A stretch of 61,328 bases of DNA from assembly GCA_028825365.1 (NCBI GenBank), contig JAPKAF010000002.1, forward strand, positions 1 through 61,328, in the 5' to 3' direction. Below, one piece after another: positions 36,195 through 46,584 of the stretch. This DNA comes from Flavobacteriaceae bacterium. GTDB lineage: Bacteria; Bacteroidota; Bacteroidia; Flavobacteriales; Flavobacteriaceae. Position numbers and translations under genes: made by a program. The notes under the pieces were generated by a model, which was not told the DNA's origin, ran no database searches, and was given only the letters and a program-made list of their open reading frames with translations. Position 1 is the stretch's first letter. The number at the start of each line of letters is the position of its first letter.

Positions 36195-37808
36195 CTAAAT
36201 TAATTTACTATGTTTTAAACCTGCTTTTACAAAAGACACAAATAATGGGTGAGGATTGTAAACAGTACTTTTATATTCTGGGTGGAATTGAACTCCAATA
36301 AACCAGGGGTGATTATTTAATTCTAAAATTTCAACCAAGCCTGTTTCTGAATTAATTCCTGATGCAATTAGACCTTTGGACTCAACTTGGTCTAAGTAAT
36401 CACTATTAAATTCATACCTGTGTCTGTGTCTTTCATGAATGATATTCGTGTCATAAATGTTACTTACATTGGTTTTATCTTTCAATTCACATTTCCATGA
36501 TCCTAGTCGCATTGTACCTCCTTTATTAGTAACCTCTTTCTGACTTTGCATTAAGTCAATTACAGGAAACAATGTGTCTTTCACCATTTCAGTTGAATTT
36601 GCATTTTTCAGTTTTAAAACGTTTCTAGCGAATTCGATAACTGCCATTTGCATTCCTAAACATATACCAAAAAAAGGAATATTATTTGTTCGGACATATT
36701 CAATGGCTAAAATTTTACCTTCTATCCCTCTTTCTCCAAAACCTGGAGCAACTAACACTCCATTAAGTTGACTAAGTTTAGAATGAATATTTTCATTGTC
36801 AATAAATTCAGAATGAATTGAAATAATTTCAACTTCCACCTCGTTCACAGAGCCTGCGTGAATAAAAGACTCTAAAATAGACTTATAGGAGTCTTGTAAC
36901 TCAACGTACTTACCTATTAAACCTATTTTAATTTTATTTTTTGGATTTCTATACCTTTTTAAAAAACTATTCCAAATATCAAGATTTGGTATATCACTTT
37001 TTAAATTTAGTTTCTTTAAAACAATTTTATCTAGCCCTTCGTCCAGCATTAAGTTAGGAACATCATAAATAGTAGATGCATCTATAGATTGAATAACCGA
37101 TTCTTTATCAACATTACAAAATCTAGCTAGTTTTTCTCTAATGGAGTCTCCAATTTCGTGTTCAGTTCTACAAACTAATATATCAGCTTGTACTCCACTC
37201 TCCATTAATGTTTTTACACTGTGTTGAGTTGGTTTGGTTTTTAGTTCTTTTGCTGCAGATAAATAAGGAATTAAAGTAAGGTGAATTGCCAATACATTAG
37301 ACTGGCCTAAATCCCACTTCATTTGTCTTAAAGCTTCTATATAAGGAAGAGACTCTATATCTCCAACAGTACCTCCAATTTCAGTAATGATTATATCATA
37401 TTCACCTGTATTTCCAAGCTGCTGAATTCTTTCTTTAATTTCATCTGTAATATGTGGAATTACTTGAACTGTTTTACCTAGAAAAACACCTTTTCTTTCC
37501 TTTTCAATAACACTTTTGTAAATCTTACCTGTAGTTACGTTATTAGCTTGTGAAGTAGGTACATTTAAAAATCTTTCATAATGTCCTAAATCTAAATCTG
37601 TTTCAGCTCCATCATCAGTCACATAGCATTCGCCATGCTCATATGGATTTAAGGTTCCTGGGTCAATATTTATATACGGATCAAGTTTCTGGATAGTAAC
37701 AGAATATCCCTGAGACTGAAGTAGTTTAGCAAGGGATGCAGCTATGATTCCTTTACCTAAAGATGAGGAAACTCCTCCTGTTACAAATATGTATTTAATT
37801 GATGGCAT
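36195..37808 (-). CDS. pyrG: CTP synthase
   Basis: 537 aa, usual length. Amidates UTP to CTP with glutamine. N-terminal amidoligase GGVSSSLGKG, the loop DPYINIDPGTLNP and the EIGGTVGDIES segment; the C-terminal glutaminase has the catalytic cysteine in GICLGMQ (about residue 382) and VQFHPEYKS. Cotranscribed with yidC; the leader carries a -7 box and a small inverted repeat. Confidence 0.97.
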   Translation of the reverse strand: MPSIKYIFVTGGVSSSLGKGIIAASLAKLLQSQGYSVTIQKLDPYINIDPGTLNPYEHGECYVTDDGAETDLDLGHYERFLNVPTSQANNVTTGKIYKSVIEKERKGVFLGKTVQVIPHITDEIKERIQQLGNTGEYDIIITEIGGTVGDIESLPYIEALRQMKWDLGQSNVLAIHLTLIPYLSAAKELKTKPTQHSVKTLMESGVQADILVCRTEHEIGDSIREKLARFCNVDKESVIQSIDASTIYDVPNLMLDEGLDKIVLKKLNLKSDIPNLDIWNSFLKRYRNPKNKIKIGLIGKYVELQDSYKSILESFIHAGSVNEVEVEIISIHSEFIDNENIHSKLSQLNGVLVAPGFGERGIEGKILAIEYVRTNNIPFFGICLGMQMAVIEFARNVLKLKNANSTEMVKDTLFPVIDLMQSQKEVTNKGGTMRLGSWKCELKDKTNVSNIYDTNIIHERHRHRYEFNSDYLDQVESKGLIASGINSETGLVEILELNNHPWFIGVQFHPEYKSTVYNPHPLFVSFVKAGLKHSKLI

Positions 37809-37812
37809 GTAC

Positions 37813-37825
37813 GCGTTATAAACGC
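37813..37825 (-). promoter_or_regulatory. Inverted repeat GCGTT-N3-AACGC in the pyrG leader
   Basis: Perfect 5 bp arms (G/C-containing in very AT-rich surroundings), ending just 4 bp before the pyrG start and beginning 3 bp after the -7 box at 37829-37836. It would form a small hairpin at the very 5' end of the transcript or be an operator over the start site. No known pyrG attenuator pattern is matched. Confidence 0.35.
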
Positions 37826-37828
37826 AAA

Positions 37829-37836
37829 CAAATTTA
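37829..37836 (-). promoter_or_regulatory. -7 box (TAAATTTG) for pyrG
   Basis: Exact TAnnTTTG match on the minus strand, 20 bp upstream of the pyrG ATG. Confidence 0.5.
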
Positions 37837-37874
37837 GGGATTTAGTTTCAATTTAAGCTATGTATGAACAAATA

Positions 37875-39761
37875 TTAATCGACAACTATTAATTCTAAAT
37901 TCTCATATTTAATAATAAAACTGGCAATATTTCTGTAACCTAAACTGTCCTTGTTTTTTAAATATTTGAATCTATTTTCTATATGCTCAGTCTGTTGCAT
38001 ATCATCTTGTTCAAATTTAGCGTCAATAGAACTTAGTCTTAGTAATAGATCTAACACTAAATCATAAGCTCGAACTACGTATTTGTTTGGAAGAAAATTA
38101 TATTTGTTTTTAAAATTATTAATGAAATCTGAATAAAAATTATAATCCAGAGGTTTATTAATTGAGGGATAATGAAAATTAAGGTTAGATAAATAATAAT
38201 TTGAAATATTATTTCCTAAAAATGCTTTACTTGAAGATGTAGTATATAATGATATTTGTACAGAATCATTAACAAAAGAGTTTAGTATACTAGTAACATT
38301 AGAAACAAAACCTTGGTCTCTAGTTTCTAGAAAAACAATATTTTTTTTATCTATAAAAGTTGAATCTAAGTCATCTAAAACTAAAGAATTAGTATCAACC
38401 CCAGAATCATTAATAGTTGAATAAAATCGAGTTGCATTTTGAAACCTTTCTTTAAGTTTATCGCTAGAAATTATACTTTGTGAGTCAGAAATAATATATT
38501 TTTTGTGTGTAGTTGTGTCTGACTCTACAAAAGAGACTATTCTTTCAAATAAAATATCATTATTTGTTATAGTGTTAACAACATTTTTTTTAGGAATGAC
38601 TTTGCTTAAAGGAGAAATAAGTTGGACTGACTCATTTTCCAACAGGTCAGAAGTGTAATTGAAAGCATCTGAAGTAAGAGGCCCAATCAATAAGTCATAA
38701 TCACTAAGATTATTTCTCTTTATAATTTCATAAATATCTGATTTACTAGATGACTTAGTATCAAAAACTTCCATCTCAATAGGTATTCCATAACTAGCAA
38801 TAGAATCTATAGCTGTTGAAACCCCAACATAAAAATCTAATGATAAATTTAAAAGTTTATCATTAGTTAATTGACTCTTCATGATTTGAATGGAATCAAA
38901 ATTCATGTCATCTATACCAAAAGGAAGCATTAGAGCTATTTTCTTTTTAGTATAATTTGTAATACTATTTGACAAATTAAATTTTTGGTCATTAACTAAA
39001 TTTTCATCGAAAGCAATTTTTTTTGGTAGTTTAAGAATCATACCCTCTTGTAATTCAGTATCGGATAAAAATGGGTTTAAATAAACAATTGTATTTTCCT
39101 CAACATCTAATTTTAACTTTAGTCTGTAAAAACCTTCTTTTGCTAAAACTTTGTAGTAGGCATAGTTTTCATCAATTCTATTTACTTTTTTAAAATCAAT
39201 ATTAGGAACTAGTATTTTTTCAGAAATCTTTAAGAATTCACCAATATTGGGATTAATTAGTTCAAGTTGGTCTATTGTAATACCATATTTATATGCAACC
39301 CTCCACTTACCTTCTTTTGCAAGAACTTCGTAGTACTTAACCTTGTTTGGCTTTTCATTATTTTGTGAAACAATAGATTCAGATGGTATTTTAATTATTG
39401 ATCCTTTAATTAATTTAAAGGAGGTTAAATTGTTATACTTTCTAAGTACATCTATGTTAACATTATATAGATTTGAAATCTTTTCTAATGTTTGCTTTCT
39501 TTTTACCTTGTGAAAAATAAAATCATTTTCATTTATGAAATTATCTTGATTTTTTATGGTGATTATTTCATCTCCAATATTTAACAACTGTTGATTAAAT
39601 TTTGGGTTAAGTGCAGAAAAATCAAAAAGAGTAATAGAGTTGTCGAGACAAAATAAATCAATAGATTGATTTTTTTTAATAGTTTGTGTATAGAAATTTT
39701 GTGAGAAAATATTTCCATAAGCAAAAAATAAAATTAAAAAGTATATTTTTTTATTCCACAT
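37875..39761 (-). CDS. LysM-repeat lipid-free exported protein with type I periplasmic-binding domain
   Basis: 628 aa from MWNKKIYF at 39761; the open frame extends to 39824 but only inside guaA. A signal peptide (cleavage about residue 21, NIFSQ) is followed by four LysM-type units, the second to fourth clear (VKRKQTLEKISNLYNV, KEGKWRVAYKYGITIDQL, KEGFYRLKLKLDVEENT). From about residue 265 a type I periplasmic-binding fold starts (KKIALMLPFGIDD, YDLLIGPLTSDAFN, LISPLSK). The pairing resembles LpoA-like activators tied to peptidoglycan by LysM. It follows guaA by 1 bp, an arrangement I recall in other flavobacteria. Confidence 0.8.
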   Translation of the reverse strand: MWNKKIYFLILFFAYGNIFSQNFYTQTIKKNQSIDLFCLDNSITLFDFSALNPKFNQQLLNIGDEIITIKNQDNFINENDFIFHKVKRKQTLEKISNLYNVNIDVLRKYNNLTSFKLIKGSIIKIPSESIVSQNNEKPNKVKYYEVLAKEGKWRVAYKYGITIDQLELINPNIGEFLKISEKILVPNIDFKKVNRIDENYAYYKVLAKEGFYRLKLKLDVEENTIVYLNPFLSDTELQEGMILKLPKKIAFDENLVNDQKFNLSNSITNYTKKKIALMLPFGIDDMNFDSIQIMKSQLTNDKLLNLSLDFYVGVSTAIDSIASYGIPIEMEVFDTKSSSKSDIYEIIKRNNLSDYDLLIGPLTSDAFNYTSDLLENESVQLISPLSKVIPKKNVVNTITNNDILFERIVSFVESDTTTHKKYIISDSQSIISSDKLKERFQNATRFYSTINDSGVDTNSLVLDDLDSTFIDKKNIVFLETRDQGFVSNVTSILNSFVNDSVQISLYTTSSSKAFLGNNISNYYLSNLNFHYPSINKPLDYNFYSDFINNFKNKYNFLPNKYVVRAYDLVLDLLLRLSSIDAKFEQDDMQQTEHIENRFKYLKNKDSLGYRNIASFIIKYENLELIVVD

Positions 39762-39762
39762 T

Positions 39763-41295
39763 CTATTCCCATTCAATTGTTGCAGGAGGTTTTGAACTAA
39801 TATCATAAACGACTCTGTTAACACCTTTTACTCTATTAATAATTGTATTAGATATTTTTTGTAAAAATTCGTAAGGTAAATCAACCCAGTCGGCTGTCAT
39901 TCCATCAGTACTTTCTACAGCTCGAAGAGCTACACACTTTTCATACGTTCGTTCATCTCCCATTACCCCAACACTATTCACAGGTAATAGAATAGCACCT
40001 GCTTGCCAAACCTTATCATATAAATCCCATTCTTTTAAACCTTCAATAAAGATGTGGTCAACTTCTTGTAAAATTTTAACCTTATCCCTTGTTATATCTC
40101 CAAGTATTCTAATCCCTAATCCAGGGCCAGGAAAAGGATGTCTCCCTAATAATTTAGGGTCTATTCCCAGTGAAGCACCCACTCTTCTTACTTCATCTTT
40201 AAAAAGTAATCTTAGTGGTTCTACTACACTAAGTTTCATGAAATCGGGTAAACCACCTACATTATGGTGACTCTTTATAGTAGCAGATGGTCCACCAGTT
40301 GCAGAAATACTTTCTATAACATCAGGGTAAATAGTTCCTTGAGCTAGCCAGTTAGCATTCGATATTTTTTTAGACTCTTCATCAAAAGCTTCAATAAAAA
40401 CTCGGCCAATAGTTTTTCTTTTCATTTCCGGATCTTCTACGCCTTCTAAAGCTTTATAAAATTGATCACAATAATCTATACCCTTTACATTTAAATTCAT
40501 TCCTTGATATTGATTAAGCACATCTTGAAACTCATTTTTTCTTAACAAACCATTATTTACAAAAACGCAATTTAAATTATTACCTATAGCCTTATGTAAT
40601 AAAACAGCTGCTACAGTTGAATCGACGCCTCCTGACAGACCTAAAATAACTTTATCATTACCTATCTTTTTTTTCAAAGACTCAACTGTAGTGTCGACAA
40701 ATGAATCTGGAGTCCAGTCTTGTTTTAGTTTAGATATATTTATTAAAAAATTTCGCAGAAGCTTCTTTCCATCGGTTGTATGATAAACTTCAGGATGAAA
40801 TTGTAAAGCATATATGTCTTTATCATTTATTCTGTATGCCGCATTTTGAACATCATTAGTACTAGCGAGTAAAGTAGAATTAGTTGGTAAATTCTTTATC
40901 GTATCACTATGACTCATCCAGACTTGACTACCTTCTGAAATATCAGAAAACAATAAGTCATTATTATTAATATAACTCAAATTAGCTCTTCCATATTCTC
41001 TAATATTCGACTCGGAAACTAATCCCCCATAATTTTGCGCAATTAATTGAGCTCCATAACAGACTGCTAAAACAGGTAAGTTATCAAGTATATAACTTAA
41101 ATCTGGTTTAGGAGAATTATCATCTCTGACAGAAAATGGACTGCCTGATAAAATTACAGATTTATAAACCTTTAGATTAATCGGGGTTTTATTGTAAGGA
41201 AAGATCTCACAATAAATATTTAGCTCTCTAACTCTTCTAGCTATAAGCTGTGTATACTGAGACCCAAAATCTAAAATTAATACCTTATTTTGCAT
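39763..41295 (-). CDS. guaA: GMP synthase (glutamine-hydrolysing)
   Basis: 510 aa, slightly short of E. coli (525). Class I glutaminase domain with the catalytic C79 (AVCYGAQ) and LQFHPEV, then the ATP pyrophosphatase domain with GLSGGVDST at about 219-227, and the dimerisation domain ending [14 protein letters not shown] and KPPATIEWE. Turns XMP into GMP. Near the start [10 protein letters not shown] is normal. It shares a unit with the LysM protein downstream. Confidence 0.98.
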   Translation of the reverse strand: MQNKVLILDFGSQYTQLIARRVRELNIYCEIFPYNKTPINLKVYKSVILSGSPFSVRDDNSPKPDLSYILDNLPVLAVCYGAQLIAQNYGGLVSESNIREYGRANLSYINNNDLLFSDISEGSQVWMSHSDTIKNLPTNSTLLASTNDVQNAAYRINDKDIYALQFHPEVYHTTDGKKLLRNFLINISKLKQDWTPDSFVDTTVESLKKKIGNDKVILGLSGGVDSTVAAVLLHKAIGNNLNCVFVNNGLLRKNEFQDVLNQYQGMNLNVKGIDYCDQFYKALEGVEDPEMKRKTIGRVFIEAFDEESKKISNANWLAQGTIYPDVIESISATGGPSATIKSHHNVGGLPDFMKLSVVEPLRLLFKDEVRRVGASLGIDPKLLGRHPFPGPGLGIRILGDITRDKVKILQEVDHIFIEGLKEWDLYDKVWQAGAILLPVNSVGVMGDERTYEKCVALRAVESTDGMTADWVDLPYEFLQKISNTIINRVKGVNRVVYDISSKPPATIEWE

Positions 41296-41347
41296 GTGTA
41301 AAAATATAAATAGATTTTAAAATAAATAGATAAAAAATTAAAAATTT

Positions 41348-42943
41348 TTAAAGTTCTATTATAGTGAATTTATTATTGAGCGGTGATATATTTTCTTTTA
41401 ATATTTTTATAAAATTCTCTCCGTATTCCAAATAGAATTCAGAAAAATTAACAGTTCTTTCTTGCAAGGAGTTGTTCGGAAATAATTCATTCTGTAATGA
41501 AGTAACTCTAGATAGATCTAAATGATATTTTCTTTTATTAGCTTTTAGTAATCTCTTTTCTAAATTTGACAAGCCTTTTAGTTGTTTTTTTTCTTGAGCA
41601 TTAACAGCTCCCAAAAAACTAATATCAGTAAGTTTAGATACTTCTCTTAAACTATTAAATTGTTTAGTTAAAAATAATTTTTGTTCATCAAAATCAAATT
41701 TTTCGGATGCTAATGATTTGGCTTTAGAAGCTATTAAATTATTTTGATTCAAAAAAAGCTCATTAATACTAGTATTTACTTTACTTAATTTCTCAAATTG
41801 TTTTTTCTTTACTAACAATACAGAATTTCTATTTAAGAGTATTGGAAAACACAAATCTAATTCATCAAAGCATTTTTTTAATTCTAACCAATACGAAATT
41901 TCAGATCCTCCACCAATATAACATAAATTAGGAAGGATTGATTCCTGATATAAAGGTCTTAATAAAACGTTTGGAGAGAAATTTTCAGGGCAAGTGTTTA
42001 CCTCATTTATTATCTCATCTTTTGTCCAAGTAAATTTTTTATCATCCGTTGAAAAGCCATCTTCATGATTAATAATTCTATTTCTTGAATTTTTAGATAA
42101 ATAAAATAAATTTATTTTTCTAGGATTAATTTGAGGTTTGTAATTTTTCTTATTTAAATTTTCAATCGTTTTTAACGAATTGTCAAAAATAACATTGTTA
42201 ATTAATTCGTTTTTAATGATAGGTGAAAATATTTTTTTTAATTCTTGTTGATTAGAATCTAAAATGAGTAATTTATAATCATGAAATAACTCGTGAACAA
42301 GTTTCCTTGTTGCTTCAGATAAATCTTTAGATTTTATATATGATTCTTCAAATAACTTGACGAGTTTATTTGAATTGATATTATTTGGCAATAGTTGAGA
42401 GAATTTATCTAAAGTAGATTTTAAATTACTAGTTAAAAACTTACCTACTTCACCATTTTGATCTGACTCCCATCTTATATTTTCATCATTATATTTAAAA
42501 CTTCTAATTTCTTCAAAATCATGATCTTCAGTTGCCATCCAATAAACTGGTATAAAGTTAAATTTAGGATATTTAACTTTTAATTCTTCTGTTAAGTTAA
42601 TTGTTGAAATTATTTTGTAAAGAAAATATAAAGGACCTGTAAATAAACAAAGTTGATGACCTGTTGTCACGGTAAACGTATCCTCATCAGCAATTGAATT
42701 AATACTTTGTTTTAACTCATCAGAAATATTTATATCAGAATACTGTTTAACCAAAACATCTTTTAAGGTTAATCTATCCGACTTATTAAAATTTTCTTTT
42801 TTTAAAAGTATTTGACTTTTAAAACTTTCTAAATTAGGCTTATTATTATAAAAAGTTCTTAAATCATTTGAACCTTCAATGTAGTCACAAAAAAGTGAAT
42901 TGAAATAATTAGTATCTCTATATGATATATATCTATTAGACAT
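41348..42943 (-). CDS. bshC: Bacillithiol biosynthesis cysteine-adding enzyme BshC
   Basis: 531 aa, usual length. Hallmarks: TVTTGHQLCLFTGPLYFLYKI, FIPVYWMATEDHDFEEI and NLCYIGGGSEISYWLELK. BshC joins L-cysteine to GlcN-malate in the last step of bacillithiol synthesis. Its presence suggests this organism uses bacillithiol as its low-molecular-weight thiol; bshA and bshB are not in the window. Single gene, divergent from the M14 peptidase. Confidence 0.95.
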   Translation of the reverse strand: MSNRYISYRDTNYFNSLFCDYIEGSNDLRTFYNNKPNLESFKSQILLKKENFNKSDRLTLKDVLVKQYSDINISDELKQSINSIADEDTFTVTTGHQLCLFTGPLYFLYKIISTINLTEELKVKYPKFNFIPVYWMATEDHDFEEIRSFKYNDENIRWESDQNGEVGKFLTSNLKSTLDKFSQLLPNNINSNKLVKLFEESYIKSKDLSEATRKLVHELFHDYKLLILDSNQQELKKIFSPIIKNELINNVIFDNSLKTIENLNKKNYKPQINPRKINLFYLSKNSRNRIINHEDGFSTDDKKFTWTKDEIINEVNTCPENFSPNVLLRPLYQESILPNLCYIGGGSEISYWLELKKCFDELDLCFPILLNRNSVLLVKKKQFEKLSKVNTSINELFLNQNNLIASKAKSLASEKFDFDEQKLFLTKQFNSLREVSKLTDISFLGAVNAQEKKQLKGLSNLEKRLLKANKRKYHLDLSRVTSLQNELFPNNSLQERTVNFSEFYLEYGENFIKILKENISPLNNKFTIIEL

Positions 42944-42990
42944 TAATTTATATAAGTTAGTAAATATAATATAGTTTAATATTATAATTG

Positions 42991-42998
42991 CAAAAGTA
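42991..42998 (-). promoter_or_regulatory. -7 box (TACTTTTG) for bshC
   Basis: Exact TAnnTTTG match on the minus strand in the 104 bp divergent spacer, 47 bp before the bshC start. No exact match was seen facing the M14 gene. Confidence 0.4.
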
Positions 42999-43047
42999 TA
43001 ATTAATTAGTTTTCTTTATGTAAATAAATATCTCCAAATAATTAATT

Positions 43048-45513
43048 ATGAAAAATTTATCTCTTATAGTTTTAATTTCTTTATTAAGTTATAATTCAAC
43101 ATATTCTCAAGATATCAAGTCTCCATCTGAATTTTTAGGCTACGAACTAGGGACTCAATTTTCAAGACACAATCAAGTATTAGATTACTTTAAATACGTT
43201 AGTTCTGAGTTCCCCAATCAGGTAGTCTTAGAAAAATATGGCGAAACTAACGAAAGAAGACCTCTATATGTTACTTATATCTCTTCGGTTGAAAATATAA
43301 AAAATATAGAAAATATTAGAGTAAATAATTTAAAACATGCTGGTATTATTGATGGTGATGGTGATACTTCTAATAATACAGCTATTGTTTGGTTAAGTTA
43401 TAATGTACATGGTAATGAATCTTCAAGTACAGAAGCTGCAATGAAGACACTATACAAGCTTGTCACAGATAATAATGATTGGCTGGACAATACAATGGTT
43501 ATTTTAGACCCATGTATTAACCCAGACGGCAGAGATAGGTATGCTAACTGGTTTAATCAAAATGCGACAATACCACTAAATACAGATCCAAACACAAGAG
43601 AACATAATGAACCTTGGCCAGGTGGTAGGGCTAATCATTATCTATTTGATTTAAATCGTGATTGGGCCTGGGTAACACAAAAAGAATCAAGAGATAGACT
43701 AAAAGTATATAATAAATGGCTACCACACATTCATGTAGATTTCCATGAGCAGGGAATTGACATGCCTTACTACTTTGCTCCTGCTGCAGAACCTTTACAC
43801 GAACAAATTACTGATTGGCAAAGAAAATTTCAAAAAGAAATAGGAAATAATCACGCTAAGTATTTTGACAAAAATGGTTGGCTTTATTTTACTAAAGAAA
43901 CATTTGATCTCTTATATCCAAGTTATGGAGATACCTACCCTACATTTTTAGGTGCAATAGGAATGACTTATGAGCAAGCCGGAGGTGGGGGCGCTGGATT
44001 AGGAGTCCTTAATTCAGAAAATGAAATACTTTCTTTAAAAGATAGAATTAATCATCATACAACAACAGGATTATCAACAGTAGAAATCTCCTCTAAAAAT
44101 GCTGATAGACTGAATAATGAGTTTATTAATTTTTTTAAATCTCAAGAAAATAATAAAACTAATTATGTAATACAGGGGAATAAAGATAAGGTCAAAAGCT
44201 TAACTAAGTTATTAGATTATCATGAAATAAAATATGCTTTTGCTAGTAACAATGGTAAATTTAATGGCTACAGTTACTTAATGAATAAGAACACTAAAGT
44301 TGAAATAAATAAAAATGATTTAATTATAAAAACCAATCAACCTAAAGGTAAATTAGTTGAAATTTTATTTGAACAAAAAACTAAGTTATCAAACCCTCTA
44401 ACTTATGATATTACAGCTTGGAGCTTGCCTTATGCATATGGACTAGAAGCTTCAGTAATAACACAAGACATAGAAACTATAAACCATGAATTTAATTTTG
44501 AAGTAAATAAAGTCAATTTCAATTCTATGGGGTATATTTTTGACTGGAAAAGTTTAGATGATGCACAGTTTTTAGCAAAATTATTAAACAATAACTTTAA
44601 AGTTAGATACACCACAAAAACAGTTACAACAAACGGCAAAAAATTCAGTCCAGGATCGCTAATAGTTTTAGACAGGGATCAAAATATTACTGATTTTCAT
44701 AAATCCATTATTAAGATAGCAGATTTTCACGGCAGAAGGTCTCATGATATATTAACAGGTATTTCTGAAAATGGTCCAGATCTAGGTTCATCTGATGTTA
44801 AATTAATTCATAAAACAAAAGTAGCAGTATTAACAGGTGATCGAATATCGTCTCTAAATTATGGAGCAATCTGGCACTTTTTTGAAAAACAATTAAACTA
44901 CCCACTTACCCATCTAAATTATGAAACATTTAATAGTGTTGATCTTTCATCCGTAGATGTTTTGATTCTTCCAAGCGGATTTTACGAATCTAGTAAGGGT
45001 AATAACAACGCACTAAAAGACTGGGTTTCTAGTGGTGGTAAAGTAATTGCAATGGATAGGGCACTTAATAGTTTAACAAATTTAGACATTGGATTAGAAA
45101 AAAATGAGAATGAAAATGAGAATGAGATCAATAAGCTAGTGAAATATGATGAAAGAAATAAAAGTAGAATTAAAGAATCAATTTCAGGTGCTATATTTAA
45201 GATAAATCTAGACAACACTCACCCCATGGCTTATGGATACGAGGATAATTATTATTTTTCTCTAAAGATCGGTAACAGCTCATATCGATTACTTGAAGAT
45301 GGATATAATGTAGGATACTTAAACAATAAACCTAAACCTACATCTGGTTTTGCAGGTGAAAAAGCATTAGATAAAATTAGTAATTCATTAGTGTTTGGAC
45401 ATCAAGATTATGGAAACGGAAGTTTTATTTACATGGTAGATAATCCACTATTTAGAAGTTTTTGGGAAAACGGAAAATTATTATTAGTTAATTCAATTTT
45501 CTTTGTGGATTAA
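43048..45513 (+). CDS. Exported M14 zinc carboxypeptidase-like protein
   Basis: 821 aa. Signal peptide (cleavage about 20, STYSQ). The peptidase M14 domain covers about 30-350: HGNE with zinc ligands H121 and E124, INPDGRDRY, HVDFHEQG (third zinc histidine) and GMTYEQAGG (catalytic glutamate). The C-terminal half has a domain of mixed strands and a DJ-1/glutamine-amidotransferase-like Rossmann segment (KVAVLTGDR, DVLILPSGFYES). Similar 800-900 aa M14 proteins are common in Bacteroidota. A short run of alternating Asn-Glu (about 687-694) comes from a hexanucleotide repeat. No sorting domain visible. Confidence 0.9.
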   Translation: MKNLSLIVLISLLSYNSTYSQDIKSPSEFLGYELGTQFSRHNQVLDYFKYVSSEFPNQVVLEKYGETNERRPLYVTYISSVENIKNIENIRVNNLKHAGIIDGDGDTSNNTAIVWLSYNVHGNESSSTEAAMKTLYKLVTDNNDWLDNTMVILDPCINPDGRDRYANWFNQNATIPLNTDPNTREHNEPWPGGRANHYLFDLNRDWAWVTQKESRDRLKVYNKWLPHIHVDFHEQGIDMPYYFAPAAEPLHEQITDWQRKFQKEIGNNHAKYFDKNGWLYFTKETFDLLYPSYGDTYPTFLGAIGMTYEQAGGGGAGLGVLNSENEILSLKDRINHHTTTGLSTVEISSKNADRLNNEFINFFKSQENNKTNYVIQGNKDKVKSLTKLLDYHEIKYAFASNNGKFNGYSYLMNKNTKVEINKNDLIIKTNQPKGKLVEILFEQKTKLSNPLTYDITAWSLPYAYGLEASVITQDIETINHEFNFEVNKVNFNSMGYIFDWKSLDDAQFLAKLLNNNFKVRYTTKTVTTNGKKFSPGSLIVLDRDQNITDFHKSIIKIADFHGRRSHDILTGISENGPDLGSSDVKLIHKTKVAVLTGDRISSLNYGAIWHFFEKQLNYPLTHLNYETFNSVDLSSVDVLILPSGFYESSKGNNNALKDWVSSGGKVIAMDRALNSLTNLDIGLEKNENENENEINKLVKYDERNKSRIKESISGAIFKINLDNTHPMAYGYEDNYYFSLKIGNSSYRLLEDGYNVGYLNNKPKPTSGFAGEKALDKISNSLVFGHQDYGNGSFIYMVDNPLFRSFWENGKLLLVNSIFFVD

Positions 45514-45534
45514 ATAATATAAATTCCTGTCTCA

Positions 45535-46491
45535 TTAATTTTTAAAGAAAGAATCTACAAATTCATGTTTATTAAAAACCTGTAGGTCATCAATTGTCTC
45601 TCCAACACCAATATACTTAACTGGTATTTTAAACTCGTTACTTATTCCAATAACAACACCACCTTTAGCTGTTCCATCTAATTTAGTAATTGCAAGCGCA
45701 TTCACATCAGTAGTATTTATAAACTGTTTAGCTTGCTCAAAAGCATTTTGACCTGTAGAACCATCTAAAACAAGTAATATTTCATGAGGAGAATTAGGAA
45801 TGACTTTATCCATTACTCTTTTAATTTTGGATAACTCATTCATTAAATTAACTTTATTATGTAATCTCCCAGCAGTATCAATGATAACTACATCCGCCTT
45901 CTTCAACTTAGCGGCAGTTAATGTATCAAAGGCAACTGAAGCAGGGTCACTACCCATGTCTTGCCTTATTAATGGTACTCCCACCCTATCTGCCCAAATT
46001 TGAAGTTGGTCGATAGCAGCTGCTCTAAAGGTGTCTCCTGCTCCTAATACAACTTCTAAACCTTTAGACTTGAACTGATTAGCTAACTTTCCAATAGTAG
46101 TTGTCTTACCGACTCCATTGACACCAACAACCATAATAACATAAGGATCATTTGATTTAGGAATTTCAAAATCAGTTGATGATAAGGTATTGTTTTCAGA
46201 AAGAAGTAGACTAATCTCTTCTTTAAGTAATAAATTTAATTCGTTCAATCCATTAAACTTGTCTTTAGCAACTCTTGACTCTATACGATCAATAATTTTT
46301 AATGTAGTATTTACTCCAACATCACTAGAAATTAGAATCTCCTCAAGATCATCTAGGAAATCATTGTCAATTTTTGATTTACCAACAATGATTTTATTTA
46401 ATTTTGAAAAAAAGGAAGTTTTAGATTTCTCTAATCCTTTATCTAAAGAATCTTTTTTAGAACTCGAAAAAATATTTTTAAAGAAACTCAT
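45535..46491 (-). CDS. ftsY: Signal recognition particle receptor FtsY
   Basis: 318 aa, the short form without the long acidic A domain of E. coli. NG-domain GTPase motifs: G1 GVNGVGKTT (123-131), GDTFRAAAIDQL, G3 DTAGRLHNK, G4 TKLDGTAKGG. Docks the SRP-ribosome complex at the membrane, upstream in logic of the YidC/Sec route. It lies after a terminator following the ribosomal-protein genes, so it probably has its own promoter. Confidence 0.97.
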   Translation of the reverse strand: MSFFKNIFSSSKKDSLDKGLEKSKTSFFSKLNKIIVGKSKIDNDFLDDLEEILISSDVGVNTTLKIIDRIESRVAKDKFNGLNELNLLLKEEISLLLSENNTLSSTDFEIPKSNDPYVIMVVGVNGVGKTTTIGKLANQFKSKGLEVVLGAGDTFRAAAIDQLQIWADRVGVPLIRQDMGSDPASVAFDTLTAAKLKKADVVIIDTAGRLHNKVNLMNELSKIKRVMDKVIPNSPHEILLVLDGSTGQNAFEQAKQFINTTDVNALAITKLDGTAKGGVVIGISNEFKIPVKYIGVGETIDDLQVFNKHEFVDSFFKN

Positions 46492-46524
46492 ACTTATATA
46501 ATATATCTATAATGTAAATATAAA

Positions 46525-46560
46525 AATAAAAGCCGCTTTTTTACAAAAGCAGCTTTTTTA
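46525..46560 (-). terminator. Terminator between the rpmB-rpmG-DUF4295 unit and ftsY
   Basis: Arms AAAAGCCGCTTTT (46528-46540) and AAAAGCAGCTTTT (46545-46557) pair with one mismatch around a 4-base loop; on the minus strand the stem is followed by a T-rich tract. Each arm is itself nearly palindromic. Confidence 0.75.
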
Positions 46561-46584
46561 AAAGTTAATATTTAATCTAGTAAA

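Noticed and set aside
39762-39824. Longer start of the LysM protein
   Set aside because: Extra residues lie inside guaA and precede a clean signal peptide at 39761.
45103-45126. Hexanucleotide-like GAGAAT/GAAAAT repeat in the M14 gene
   Set aside because: Short in-frame Asn-Glu run; could slip but length changes would stay in frame, and there is no sign of phase variation.
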